Assembly (NCBI RefSeq): GCF_040218065.1
Contig: NZ_JAVJQE010000009.1
Coordinates: 223,062 to 287,061 of the forward strand
Direction: 5' to 3'
Source of the DNA: Marivibrio sp040218065
GTDB lineage: Bacteria; Pseudomonadota; Alphaproteobacteria; UBA8366; Aestuariispiraceae
DNA: 64,000 bases
Shown: positions 31,762 to 40,244 of the stretch, one piece after another
How positions within the stretch are numbered: position 1 is the first letter of the stretch
Layout: each line of letters starts with the position of its first letter
Program-made: the position numbers and the translations under genes
Notes under the pieces: model-generated
Database searches by the model: none
What the model was told of the DNA's origin: nothing
What the model saw: the letters and a program-made list of their open reading frames with translations, nothing else

Positions 31762-32772
31762 ATGCGGGCGTCGCCAAGCCGCCTTGCCGCTCGCTTCAAG
31801 GCGGCTTTGCTCGCAGCTCTGGCCGCGGCGGCCCTCGGGCTGACGCCCGCTGCGACGTCGGCGCAGGATGACCCGTCGGCGAACGGCGATCCTGAGGGCC
31901 GCGGGCCGATCCAAATCGGCGGCGGCGTGCCGTTCGGCCTCTACTTCCCGCTGGCCGGCGCCATCTGCCAATTGATCGAAGATCGGGGCGACGGCGCGCG
32001 ATCCTGCCGGGTGGCTGCGCTGGCCGACAGCGCCGCGGCCATCGACGCCCTGCGCCGGGCTGAAGTGGACATGGCCCTGGTTCAATCGGACTGGTTGGCG
32101 CATGCGGTCGCCGGCACCAGCCGCTTTCAGCAAACCGGCGCGCTGGACGAGCTGCGCGCGGTCGCGAGCCTGCACGGCGAAGGGCTTGTGATCCTGATGC
32201 GTCGCGGCGAGGCGGCCGGCGGCCCCCAGAGCCTCGAAGGGATGCGCGTCAGTCGCGGACCGCAGCAAAGCTATCGCGCGTTGCTGACCTATCAGTTGCT
32301 GCGGGCGGTCGACCTGTCCATCGACGATCTCGCCCAGGCGACGGACGAGCCGGTGCGCGAAGGTCTCGCCAAATTATGCAGGGGCGAGACCGATGCGGTC
32401 GCAGCCATCACCGCCAGGCCGGCGCAGGTCGCGGCCGCCGCCCCGGCGGGCTGCGCGCTGGACTATCTGCCGATCGACGAGCGACAGGCGGACGGCGCCT
32501 CGCAGGACATGCCCGGCGTCGCGCCGTTGGCGTTGCCCTTGGACGGAGACGGTCGGCGTCTCGCGAGTTTCGGTATGACGGCCGTGTTGACCGCGGACGC
32601 GTCTTCCGATCCCGACGCGATCGAGCGCGCCGCGCGCGGCCTGATCGAAGGGGCGGAGCGCTTGGCCCGACTGCACCCCGCCCTCGCCGTCATCGCCCCC
32701 GGTCGGCTTGAGCGCGCGGCCCGCGTCGCGCCCCTGCACCCGGCGGCGGACGCGGTCTATCGCGGACGCTAA
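31762..32772 (+). CDS. Divergent TAXI-type TRAP substrate-binding protein
   Basis: A 336-residue exported protein; signal peptide about residues 1-33 (RFKAALLAALAAAALGL, ending TSA). It aligns with the typical TAXI protein encoded next (33400-34371): GVPFGLYFPLAGAICQLIEDRG against GQTGVYYQVGGAVCRLVNRG, ALVQSDWLAHA against GVAQADWQYHA, and RLARLHPALA against RFRRLHPAFA. It is therefore a diverged paralogue. I chose the ATG at 31762, which has GAAGGG upstream and gives a clean signal peptide; an in-frame TTG at 31705 overlaps the aminotransferase stop. It could supply a second ligand to the permease downstream or act as a sensor-type binding protein. Confidence 0.75.
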   Translation: MRASPSRLAARFKAALLAALAAAALGLTPAATSAQDDPSANGDPEGRGPIQIGGGVPFGLYFPLAGAICQLIEDRGDGARSCRVAALADSAAAIDALRRAEVDMALVQSDWLAHAVAGTSRFQQTGALDELRAVASLHGEGLVILMRRGEAAGGPQSLEGMRVSRGPQQSYRALLTYQLLRAVDLSIDDLAQATDEPVREGLAKLCRGETDAVAAITARPAQVAAAAPAGCALDYLPIDERQADGASQDMPGVAPLALPLDGDGRRLASFGMTAVLTADASSDPDAIERAARGLIEGAERLARLHPALAVIAPGRLERAARVAPLHPAADAVYRGR

Positions 32773-33399
32773 AGGCCGACGCCCCGTCGGTTGACGCCCC
32801 GTCGGTTGACGCCCTGACACGCCAGGGGCATAGTTTTCGCCAGCGCCCGGCGGCGGCCGGTGGGCCGCCCGACGCCGCGGCGCCGTGGGGATGGGTTAGG
32901 GGCGCGCGTCCTAAGGCGGCGCCCGACCTAAAGAATGATAACGAGGGTCGAAGCAGGGTGGCTTTCAGCTGCGCTGACGTCGGGCGGGGGCTCGGATCGC
33001 AGGGGGTGATCGCCGGGCCGTCGAACGGGTCGACAAAAGGCGATCCCGTCACCCGACGGCGCATATCCGCGCGACTTGCAGACACGAGGGGTAACAGGGG
33101 CGTCGAGGGATCGACGCGCCGTTGCGGCGGCGTTGCGCCGCCGCGCACGCTGAGAGGTTCGGACCGGTTGGCCGGTCGCGGGGGGCGCAGCCCGTCGCGG
33201 CGGACCGGTCGGAAACGGGGCGCGGGCCTTGGACGTCTTCGACGTTGACGGGCCGGGCGCCCCGAACAGGCGGCAGCCGGCCGGCCGGCCCGACGCGCTG
33301 AGACAGTGCGTTCACAGGGTCGTCCGCCGGACCGCTCGAGATCGCCGAGCCGCCGCCGTCCGGGCGTCGGCGAGGGAGACAACAAAGGGAGCGAGAACG
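32773..33399 (+). other. Long intergenic leader with tandem -35 repeat and strong hairpins
   Basis: A 627-base gap without a convincing gene. A 15-bp unit (GACGCCCCGTCGGTT) is repeated in tandem, 2.4 copies at 32778-32813, which duplicates a TTGACG hexamer. The second TTGACG (32806-32811) is followed after 17 bases by CATAGT (32829-32834), a reasonable promoter. A strong GC hairpin lies near 33123-33146 and GACCGG-ttgg-CCGGTC at about 33164-33179. A 96-codon open frame at 32958-33248 lacks a ribosome-binding site and has no recognisable content. If the promoter is used, the TAXI/TRAP mRNA has a leader of about 560 bases. Confidence 0.4.
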
Positions 33400-34371
33400 A
33401 TGTTCATGCGCAAAATCGGCGTCGCGGCGGCCGCGGTCGCCGGCATGGCGATGCTGTCGGCCCCGGCTTCGGCCGAGGAGACTTTCATCACCATCGGCAC
33501 CGGCGGTCAGACCGGCGTCTACTATCAGGTGGGCGGCGCCGTCTGCCGTCTGGTCAACCGGGGCACCGAGGATCACGGCATCAAGTGCACGCACACGACC
33601 GGCGGGTCGGTCGACAACATTAACGGCCTGCGCAACGGGGACCTGGATTTCGGCGTCGCCCAGGCGGATTGGCAGTACCACGCCTATAACGGCACCGCCC
33701 CGGACACCTTTCCGGACGGCGCCTACAAGGACCTGCGCGCGGTCTTCTCGGTCCATCCGGAGCCGTTCACCGTCGTGGCCCGCGCCGACAGCGGCATCTC
33801 CAGCTTCGAGGATCTGGTCGGCAAGCGCGTCAATGTCGGCAACCCCGGCTCCGGCGCCCGCGCGACCATGGAGGTCGTGATGGAGGCCATGGGCTGGACC
33901 ATGGACGACTTCTCGCTGGCCTCGGAGCTCAAGTCGGCCGAGCAGGCGGCGGCGCTGTGCGACAACAAGATCGACGTGTTCGTCTTCACCGTCGGCCACC
34001 CCTCGGGCACCATGGAGGAGGCGGCGACCACCTGCGACGTCAACTTCATCCCGGTGCAGAACGAGGCGATCGACGGCCTGGTGCAGGAGCATCCCTACTA
34101 CTCCTACGCCACCATTCCCGCGGGCATGTATCGCGGCCAGGATGAGGACGTGACCGTCTTCGGCGTCGGCGCCACCTTCGTGTCCAACACGGACGCCAGC
34201 GAGGACACGGTCTATCACGTGGTCAAGGCGGTCTTCGACAAGTTCGACCGGTTCCGGCGGCTGCATCCGGCCTTCGCGAACCTGCAGAAGGAGAAGATGA
34301 TCACCAACAACCTGTCCGCCCCGCTGCACGACGGCGCGGCCAAGTATTACAAGGAAGCCGGCCTGATGTAA
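33400..34371 (+). CDS. TAXI family TRAP transporter substrate-binding protein
   Basis: A 323-residue periplasmic protein. The signal peptide (residues 1-26, ending PASA) is followed by TFITIGTGGQTGVYYQVGGA, the TAXI hallmark. KRVNVGNPGSGARATMEVVM and TVYHVVKAVFDKFDRFRRLHPAF are also typical. It binds a small organic anion or amino acid such as glutamate and hands it to a Na+- or H+-coupled TRAP permease, encoded 132 bases downstream. The start at 33400 has AAAGGGAG upstream and gives a proper signal peptide; longer frames from 33229 do not. A strong hairpin after the stop probably sets a high ratio of binding protein to permease. Confidence 0.93.
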   Translation: MFMRKIGVAAAAVAGMAMLSAPASAEETFITIGTGGQTGVYYQVGGAVCRLVNRGTEDHGIKCTHTTGGSVDNINGLRNGDLDFGVAQADWQYHAYNGTAPDTFPDGAYKDLRAVFSVHPEPFTVVARADSGISSFEDLVGKRVNVGNPGSGARATMEVVMEAMGWTMDDFSLASELKSAEQAAALCDNKIDVFVFTVGHPSGTMEEAATTCDVNFIPVQNEAIDGLVQEHPYYSYATIPAGMYRGQDEDVTVFGVGATFVSNTDASEDTVYHVVKAVFDKFDRFRRLHPAFANLQKEKMITNNLSAPLHDGAAKYYKEAGLM

Positions 34372-34381
34372 GGCCGCGTTA

Positions 34382-34422
34382 CGGCGGGGACGGCCTTTGG
34401 GACGTCCCCGCCGATTTCTTTT
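34382..34422 (+). terminator. Intra-operon hairpin/attenuating terminator
   Basis: CGGCGGGGACG (34382-34392) pairs perfectly with CGTCCCCGCCG (34403-34413) around a 10-base loop, followed by ATTTCTTTTC. The 11-bp stem with an interrupted T-run lies between the TAXI protein gene and the permease gene. It likely acts as a partial terminator or 3'-end stabiliser, a common arrangement for abundant binding proteins. Confidence 0.75.
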
Positions 34423-34503
34423 CGATCGGTTCTTTGAGCTCTTTGCGAGCGGGCGGCGACGCCGACCGGACGGGGGTCCGGATGAATGGGGGACGGGTGA
34501 ACC

Positions 34504-37320
34504 ATGAGCGATCAGAACGCGGCGGAGAAACCCTCGCAGAAGACCGACGGCGGCAACGATCTCGACGATCTGGTCTCGTCGGTCGACACCGGCGGCCGCT
34601 CGCCCGACAACAAGGCGGTCGGGTTGTTCCTCGCCGCCGTGGCGTTTTCCTGGTCGGCCTTTCAGCTCTGGTACGCCTCGCCGATCTCCTACGAGATCGG
34701 GATCGGCGTCTTCAACACCACCGAAGCCCGCGCCTTTCATCTCAGCTTCGCGCTGTTCCTCGGCTTTCTGTTCTATCCGGCCCTGAAGCGCAGCCCGCGC
34801 GATCGCATCCCGCTGCAGGATTGGGTTTTGGCGACCGTCGCCGCCTGCACGTCGCTTTATCTCTACGTCTTCTATCAGGAGCTGTCGGAGCGACCGAACA
34901 ATCTGATCACCCAGGACGTGGTGATCGCATCGATCGGAATCGTGCTGCTGCTCGAGGCGACGCGGCGCGCGTTGGGTCCGCCCTTGATGATCATCGCCAT
35001 GATCTTCCTGGGCTACACCTTTCTCGGGCCGCACGCGCCCGGCATCCTCGCCTGGAAGGGGGCCAGCTTCCAGGCCGTCGCCTATCACCAGTGGATCTCC
35101 AGCGAGGGCGTGTTCGGCATCGCGCTCGGCGTGTCGACCGACATGGTGTTCCTCTTCGTGCTGTTCGGCGCGCTGCTGGAAGGCGCGGGCGCGGGCAACT
35201 ATTTCATTAAGGTCGCCTTCGCGCTGATGGGCCATCTGCGCGGCGGGCCGGCGAAGGCGGCGGTGGTCGCCTCGGCGTCGACCGGCCTGATCTCCGGCTC
35301 CTCGATCGCCAACGTGGTGACGACGGGCACCTTCACGATCCCGATGATGAAGCGCGTCGGCTTCTCGCCCGAGAAGGCGGGCGCGGTGGAGGTCGCCTCC
35401 TCGGTCAACGGTCAGCTGATGCCGCCCGTGATGGGGGCCGCCGCCTTCCTCATGGTGGAGTACACCGACACGCCTTACGTCGACGTGGTCAAACACGCCT
35501 TCCTGCCCGCCGTCATCAGCTACATCGCGCTGGTCTACATCGTCCATCTCGAGGCGGTGAAGCAGAAGATGAAGGCGCTGCCCCGCGCGACCGAGGCGAA
35601 ACCGCCGAAATGGGCGCTGCTCTCGCCGCTGATCACGATCGGGATCGTCGGCGGGATCGCCGGCGGCCTCTATGCGATTTCAGAGCTTTGGCTGGCGCTG
35701 GAAACCTCGGGCGCGCGGCTCGGCTTCGTGGCGCTCGCCTTGGCTCTGCAGGCGCTCGTCTATTTCGCCTTCGTGCGCACCACGACGGGCGACGCGCGCA
35801 AGCACGCGCTGTCGGTCGGCATGCTGGTGCTGGGCAATCTGGTGATCGGGGCCTTCGGGCTTTTCTTCGTGATCGACCTGGTCCGCCAACTGTTCGGCGA
35901 CATGACGCCCTACGTCGTGGCGCTGGGCGTGCTCGGCGTCTACATCGCGCTGGTCGCCTTCTGCTCGCGCTATCCCGATCTGGAGATGGACGATCCCAAC
36001 AGCCCGGTGGTGAAGCTGCCGCTGCCGGGGCCGACCATCAAGTCGGGCCTGCACTTCCTGCTGCCGGTCGTGCTGCTGATCTGGTGCCTGATGGTCGAGC
36101 GGCTGTCGCCCAGCCTGTCGGCCTTCTGGGCCGCCGCCTTCATGATCTTCATCCTGCTGACGCAGCGCTGGCTGTTCGCCTTCTTCCGCAAGCAGTCGCT
36201 GAAAGGCCAAGTCTATCGCGGCTTCATGGAGGTCGTGCAGTCGATGATCTCCGGCGCGCGCAACATGATCGGCATCGGCATCGCCACCGCGGCGGCCGGC
36301 ATCATCGTCGGCGCCGTCTCGCAGACCGGCGTCGGCAACGCGCTCGCCGATCTGGTCGAGGCGCTGTCGATGGGCAACATCCTGCTGATCCTGCTGCTCA
36401 CCGCAGTGTTGAGCCTGATCCTCGGGATGGGCCTGCCGACGACGGCGAACTACATCGTCGTGGCCTCGCTGCTGGCGCCCGTCATCGTAACGCTGGGCCA
36501 GCAGAACGGCCTGATCGTGCCGTTGATCGCGGTGCATCTCTTCGTCTTCTATTTCGGCATCATGGCGGACGTGACGCCGCCGGTCGGGCTCGCCTCCTTC
36601 GCCGCCGCGGCGGTCTCGGGCGGCGATCCGATCAAGACCGGCTTCGTCGCCTTCTTCTACTCGCTGCGTACGGCGCTGCTGCCGTTTCTCTTCATCTTCA
36701 ACACGCAGCTTCTGCTGATGGACGTCAGCTTCCTGGAGGCGATCCTGATCTTCCTCGTCGCAACAGCGGCGATGCTGGTCTTCACCGCCGCCCTGCAAGG
36801 GTTCTTCCTGGCGCGCTGCCGGATCTACGAGATTGTTGCGCTGCTGCTGATCTCCTTCACCTTGTTCCGACCGGGCTTCTGGATGGACATGGTCGTCTCG
36901 CCCTACGCCTGGCGCGAGCCGACGACCTTCGTCGAGACGCTCGGGAACGCCAAGGTCGGACAGGAGCTGCGCGTCGTCGTCGACGGGCTCGACCAGTACG
37001 GCGCGCCGGTCACCTTCTCGGCCCAGGTGCCGGTGATGGAGGGCGATACCGGCGAAGAGCGTCTAGAGGCCTTCGGCCTGCTGCTTTTCGAGCAGGACGG
37101 CGAGCTTTTGATCGACGGAACGGAGTACAATTCGCCCGCCTCCGACGCCGGCTTCGACTTCGACCAGAAGATCATTCGGCTGGGCGTCCCGCAGTCGCAG
37201 CCGCCGAAGGAGTTGTTCTGGATCCCCGCGCTCATGCTCCTGGGCCTGTTGGCTTTCGCGCAGAACCGGCGGGCCAAGCGCGAGGACGGCGGCGCGGACG
37301 CCTCGCCGGCCGAGGCCTGA
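34504..37320 (+). CDS. TRAP transporter fused permease (4TM/12TM, DUF3394 C-terminus)
   Basis: A 938-residue inner-membrane protein joining the small (DctQ-like) and large (DctM-like) TRAP subunits, as is usual for TAXI systems. The first ~55 residues are cytosolic. DctM hallmarks include SASTGLISGSSIANVVTTGTF, MGAAAFLMVEYT, LGMGLPTTANYIVVASLLAP and FYFGIMADVTPPVGLASFAA. A C-terminal DUF3394-type domain follows (FRPGFWMDMVVSPY to GVPQSQPPKELFW), with a last membrane helix and an acidic tail. It imports the ligand of the upstream TAXI protein using an ion gradient. The UspA gene follows 33 bases later. Confidence 0.93.
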   Translation: MSDQNAAEKPSQKTDGGNDLDDLVSSVDTGGRSPDNKAVGLFLAAVAFSWSAFQLWYASPISYEIGIGVFNTTEARAFHLSFALFLGFLFYPALKRSPRDRIPLQDWVLATVAACTSLYLYVFYQELSERPNNLITQDVVIASIGIVLLLEATRRALGPPLMIIAMIFLGYTFLGPHAPGILAWKGASFQAVAYHQWISSEGVFGIALGVSTDMVFLFVLFGALLEGAGAGNYFIKVAFALMGHLRGGPAKAAVVASASTGLISGSSIANVVTTGTFTIPMMKRVGFSPEKAGAVEVASSVNGQLMPPVMGAAAFLMVEYTDTPYVDVVKHAFLPAVISYIALVYIVHLEAVKQKMKALPRATEAKPPKWALLSPLITIGIVGGIAGGLYAISELWLALETSGARLGFVALALALQALVYFAFVRTTTGDARKHALSVGMLVLGNLVIGAFGLFFVIDLVRQLFGDMTPYVVALGVLGVYIALVAFCSRYPDLEMDDPNSPVVKLPLPGPTIKSGLHFLLPVVLLIWCLMVERLSPSLSAFWAAAFMIFILLTQRWLFAFFRKQSLKGQVYRGFMEVVQSMISGARNMIGIGIATAAAGIIVGAVSQTGVGNALADLVEALSMGNILLILLLTAVLSLILGMGLPTTANYIVVASLLAPVIVTLGQQNGLIVPLIAVHLFVFYFGIMADVTPPVGLASFAAAAVSGGDPIKTGFVAFFYSLRTALLPFLFIFNTQLLLMDVSFLEAILIFLVATAAMLVFTAALQGFFLARCRIYEIVALLLISFTLFRPGFWMDMVVSPYAWREPTTFVETLGNAKVGQELRVVVDGLDQYGAPVTFSAQVPVMEGDTGEERLEAFGLLLFEQDGELLIDGTEYNSPASDAGFDFDQKIIRLGVPQSQPPKELFWIPALMLLGLLAFAQNRRAKREDGGADASPAEA

Positions 37321-37353
37321 GCGCGCCCGCGCGCCGGATTGAAGGGAAAACCG

Positions 37354-37782
37354 ATGTACAAGAACATCCTGCTGGCGATCGATCTGGGCCACGACGAATC
37401 CTGGGCCAAGGCGCTGCCGACTGCGGTGGAATACGCGCAGAAGTTCGGCTCCGCGCTGCATCTGGTAACCGTCGTGCCGGATTTCGGCATGTCCATCGTC
37501 GGCTCTTTCTTCCCCGAGAACTTCGAGGAGAAGGCCATCCATGAGGCGGGCGAGAAGCTGCAGGCCTTCGCCGACGCGCATCTGCCGGACGGGCTGGAGG
37601 CGCACTGCCATGTCGCGCACGGCAAGAGCTACGACGAAATTCTGGCCGCCGCGAAGAAGCTCGACGCGGACCTGATCGTCATGGGATCGCACCAGCCGGG
37701 AGCGGAGACCTATCTGCTCGGCTCCACGGCTGCGCACGTAACGCGGTTCGCGCGCTGTTCGGTGTTGGTGGTGCGCGGCTGA
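37354..37782 (+). CDS. Universal stress protein (UspA family)
   Basis: A 142-residue single-domain UspA protein. It begins MYKNILLAIDLGHDESWAKAL and ends with the ATP-binding pattern IVMGSHQPGAETYLLGSTAAHVTRFARCSVLVVR (GxxG-9x-GS/T type), so it probably binds ATP. UspA proteins encoded beside TRAP permeases, such as TeaD with TeaABC in Halomonas, regulate transporter activity, and this gene's position suggests the same. I chose the ATG at 37354 with GAAGGGA upstream over a TTG at 37339. Confidence 0.93.
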   Translation: MYKNILLAIDLGHDESWAKALPTAVEYAQKFGSALHLVTVVPDFGMSIVGSFFPENFEEKAIHEAGEKLQAFADAHLPDGLEAHCHVAHGKSYDEILAAAKKLDADLIVMGSHQPGAETYLLGSTAAHVTRFARCSVLVVRG

Positions 37783-37789
37783 ACGCGGC

Positions 37790-40069
37790 TCAGTTCAACT
37801 CATCCGGCGAGATCAACAGATCGTCACTCGCCGGCGGGGGCGGCACAGGCGGCGGCGCGGTCGCTTCGCCGTCATCCTCCAGCTGATCCGGCCCCGGTTC
37901 GTCGGCCGGCGCATCCAAGAGCGCGCCCTCACTGTCCAGCACGTCCCCGTTCGACGGCGGCAGGCTCGGCTCCGCGCCGTCCAACAGGTCGCCGTCGGTG
38001 ACGGGCGCGTCGCCGGGCGCCGGCTCTTCCAGAAGCTCCGGCTCGGGGGCCGGCTCCAAGGTCGGCGCGGCCGCCTCGTCGGTCTCGCGCGGCGCATCGG
38101 GCTGCGCCGCGTCGGAAGGCGCGTCCAGCACGTCGTTCGCGGCTGGGACGTCGACGCCCGGCTCCGTCTCCTCCAGCGCCGCCGGCGGCGTGGTCTCAGG
38201 CGGCTGCAGGTCGGCCGAGGGCGCGCTTGGGTCAGGCTCCAGAGCGTCGGCGGGAATCCCGTCCGGCGTGACGTCGTCAAGCGGCTGGGAGTCCGGCTGC
38301 GCCTCCGGTTGCGCGGCTGAGGCGTCCGGCTCAGGCTTTTCCTGGCGTAGCGCCCCCTCGTCGAGCGTCGCCGACGGGGCGCTCTCGATCGTCGGACCGG
38401 TGTCCAGAACGTCCTCTTCGCCCGCGGCGTCAGGCGCCTCGGGCTCCTCGTCGATTTCGTCCGAGGGGCCCATCGCGTCCGATGGTGCGCTCTCGCTCGG
38501 CGGAGCGTCAGGGTCGATCACCGAGCCGTCCGGCCCGAGCTCGAGATCGGCCGGCCCCTCGAGCGGGCCCGAAGGATCGACCGTCTCGTTCGGATCGAGC
38601 GGGGCCGGCGACGGCTCGCCCGTCTCGTTCGGGTCGAGCGGCGCATTCGGATCGAGCGCGGCCCCTGGATCAAGCGGCGCGCTCGGGTCCAGCGGAGCGG
38701 AGGGATCGAGCGGCGCGCTCGGGTCCAGCGGGGCCGAAGGGTCCAGCGGCGCGCTCGGGTCTAGACTAGGCGCGGGGTCGAGCGCGGCGCCCTCGTCCCC
38801 TCCGGGAAGCTCGGGGGCCTCCGGGCCGACGGGCGCGGCGTCCGCTCCGGGCGGTTGTTGAATGCTCTCTGGGACGTCGCCGGCGTTCAGCAGAGCCAAA
38901 TAGAAGCGATCCGACTCCTTTGCCGCGCACCCCTCGCAGACCTGAAGCCGAGCGCCCCCGAATCCGGCGGTGGCGCCGACGATCGTCCCGTCCGGCTCGA
39001 TCACCGTGTAGCGGTAATTGCCGAGCGGTCCGGTGAAGGTCTGCTGCACTTTCTCGACCAGCGTCAACGGGCCGGGCTCCACGATCCCGTCAGACGTCAC
39101 GCTGAAGGACGGGGCGGCCAGGATCGATCCGACCTGCATGTCCCGGTCGAGAAACAGCGTCAAATCGCGCCGCAGCGCATAGTCGTTCGCGTGCACCTGC
39201 ACGTAGCGCGTCCCGTCGAGCCGTTCGGCGATGAAGGGGGCCGCGCTCGCCTTCGCGTATTGCGGATAAGTCGCCGCGAGCGCATGCCCGGAGCGGCTAT
39301 AGAGCGCGTGCAGCTCCGCTGCGATGCAGTCGTAGGCCGCGGCCGCCTCGGCCGGCGTCAGATTCAGCTCCGCCGGACCCGCCGGCGCGCTCGGCGCGCT
39401 GGGCATCGGCGCCTCGGCGACCTGGCGGGCGATCTCTTGCGCCGGGGTCAACGAGGCCGCCGGCGGCGGACTTGGCGCCGGGCTTGCCGCCTGCGCGGCG
39501 CCGCGCACGGGTCCGCCCGTCGGCGCGGGCTCGCCGCTGTCGCCGTCAGCCTCGGTCTCCGTCGACCGGTTCGACGCCGGTTCGTCGCCCGCGGGGGCGG
39601 TCGGATCGAACGGCCCGTCCCAGGCGCTGCCCTGATCTTCAATCGGAAGCGTGACGGGCTCCAGCGCCGTGGTGGCGGGGTCGGTCGGATCAGGCAAAGG
39701 CGCGGCGATCGCCCCTTCCGCAACCTGACGCCGCAGCGCCGTTGCGCGCTCTTGGGCGTCCGCGATCCGGGACACAACGCAGACCCTGTCTTCGACGGCG
39801 ACGCCGGGCTCCGGCGTCGGCTCGACAAGCGGCGCCGCTTCGGGCGGCGCCTCGACGGTCTCTGGCGTCGCGGCGTCCAACTCCGCATCGGTGGAGAGTT
39901 GCGCCGTCTCGACTGCGCCCCCGGCGTCGGCGTCTGTCGGCGCCGCGGGCGCATGCAGACAGGCTCCGAGCGCGAGCGCAGAGACCCCGGCGAGCCAGGG
40001 TCCGACCCACCGCCCGCGCGTCGATCTGCGGCGGCTTTTCGCCCGCTCGACCGGCTGGACCCCCATCAT
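37790..40069 (-). CDS. Large Pro/Asp-rich lipoprotein of unknown function with hexapeptide repeats
   Basis: A 759-residue predicted lipoprotein. A basic N-terminus and hydrophobic stretch end in a lipobox ALGACL. A Pro/Glu/Thr-rich linker leads to a globular part of about 170 residues (AYDCIAAELHALYSRSGHALA through DRFYLALLNAGDVPE), which contains a Cys pair (VCEGCAAKESD). After that come near-exact LDPSAP hexapeptide repeats (DNA about 38573-38790, an 18-bp unit), then some 300 acidic, Pro-rich residues with no visible domain. The start is ATG at 40069 or 40066. I recognise no family. The composition suggests an extended, Ca2+-binding or wall-spanning surface protein. Convergent with uspA and divergent from the peptide-binding gene. 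Confidence 0.7.
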   Translation of the reverse strand: MMGVQPVERAKSRRRSTRGRWVGPWLAGVSALALGACLHAPAAPTDADAGGAVETAQLSTDAELDAATPETVEAPPEAAPLVEPTPEPGVAVEDRVCVVSRIADAQERATALRRQVAEGAIAAPLPDPTDPATTALEPVTLPIEDQGSAWDGPFDPTAPAGDEPASNRSTETEADGDSGEPAPTGGPVRGAAQAASPAPSPPPAASLTPAQEIARQVAEAPMPSAPSAPAGPAELNLTPAEAAAAYDCIAAELHALYSRSGHALAATYPQYAKASAAPFIAERLDGTRYVQVHANDYALRRDLTLFLDRDMQVGSILAAPSFSVTSDGIVEPGPLTLVEKVQQTFTGPLGNYRYTVIEPDGTIVGATAGFGGARLQVCEGCAAKESDRFYLALLNAGDVPESIQQPPGADAAPVGPEAPELPGGDEGAALDPAPSLDPSAPLDPSAPLDPSAPLDPSAPLDPSAPLDPGAALDPNAPLDPNETGEPSPAPLDPNETVDPSGPLEGPADLELGPDGSVIDPDAPPSESAPSDAMGPSDEIDEEPEAPDAAGEEDVLDTGPTIESAPSATLDEGALRQEKPEPDASAAQPEAQPDSQPLDDVTPDGIPADALEPDPSAPSADLQPPETTPPAALEETEPGVDVPAANDVLDAPSDAAQPDAPRETDEAAAPTLEPAPEPELLEEPAPGDAPVTDGDLLDGAEPSLPPSNGDVLDSEGALLDAPADEPGPDQLEDDGEATAPPPVPPPPASDDLLISPDELN
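38573..38790 (-). repeat. 18-bp tandem coding repeats (LDPSAP)
   Basis: About seven tandem 18-bp units encode LDPSAP and its variants LDPNAP and LDPGAA, then a looser LDPNET series. Neighbouring copies differ at synonymous sites, showing drift after expansion. Repeat-number variation between strains is likely. Confidence 0.85.
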
Positions 40070-40244
40070 CGCGCACGCCTCCCAGTGTATCGTTTCAGGG
40101 ATACAGCGATTCGCCGCGCGATTCCAAGTCATTGCTGGAGTCCGCCTGCGGCGCGCAAGGCGTGCGCGGCGCCTTGCCCCCGGCCCGGCGGGTGTTACCC
40201 TTGTAGACTGTCGACAAACGGCCGTCCTCGAGGGAGCCCCCGTC

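Noticed and set aside
32958..33248. A 96-codon open frame in the gap before the TAXI gene
   Set aside because: No ribosome-binding site, Arg/Gly-rich shadow composition and no recognisable similarity.
38573..38790. Regular repeats that could suggest a CRISPR array
   Set aside because: The 18-bp units are contiguous with no spacers and encode LDPSAP in frame within a lipoprotein gene.
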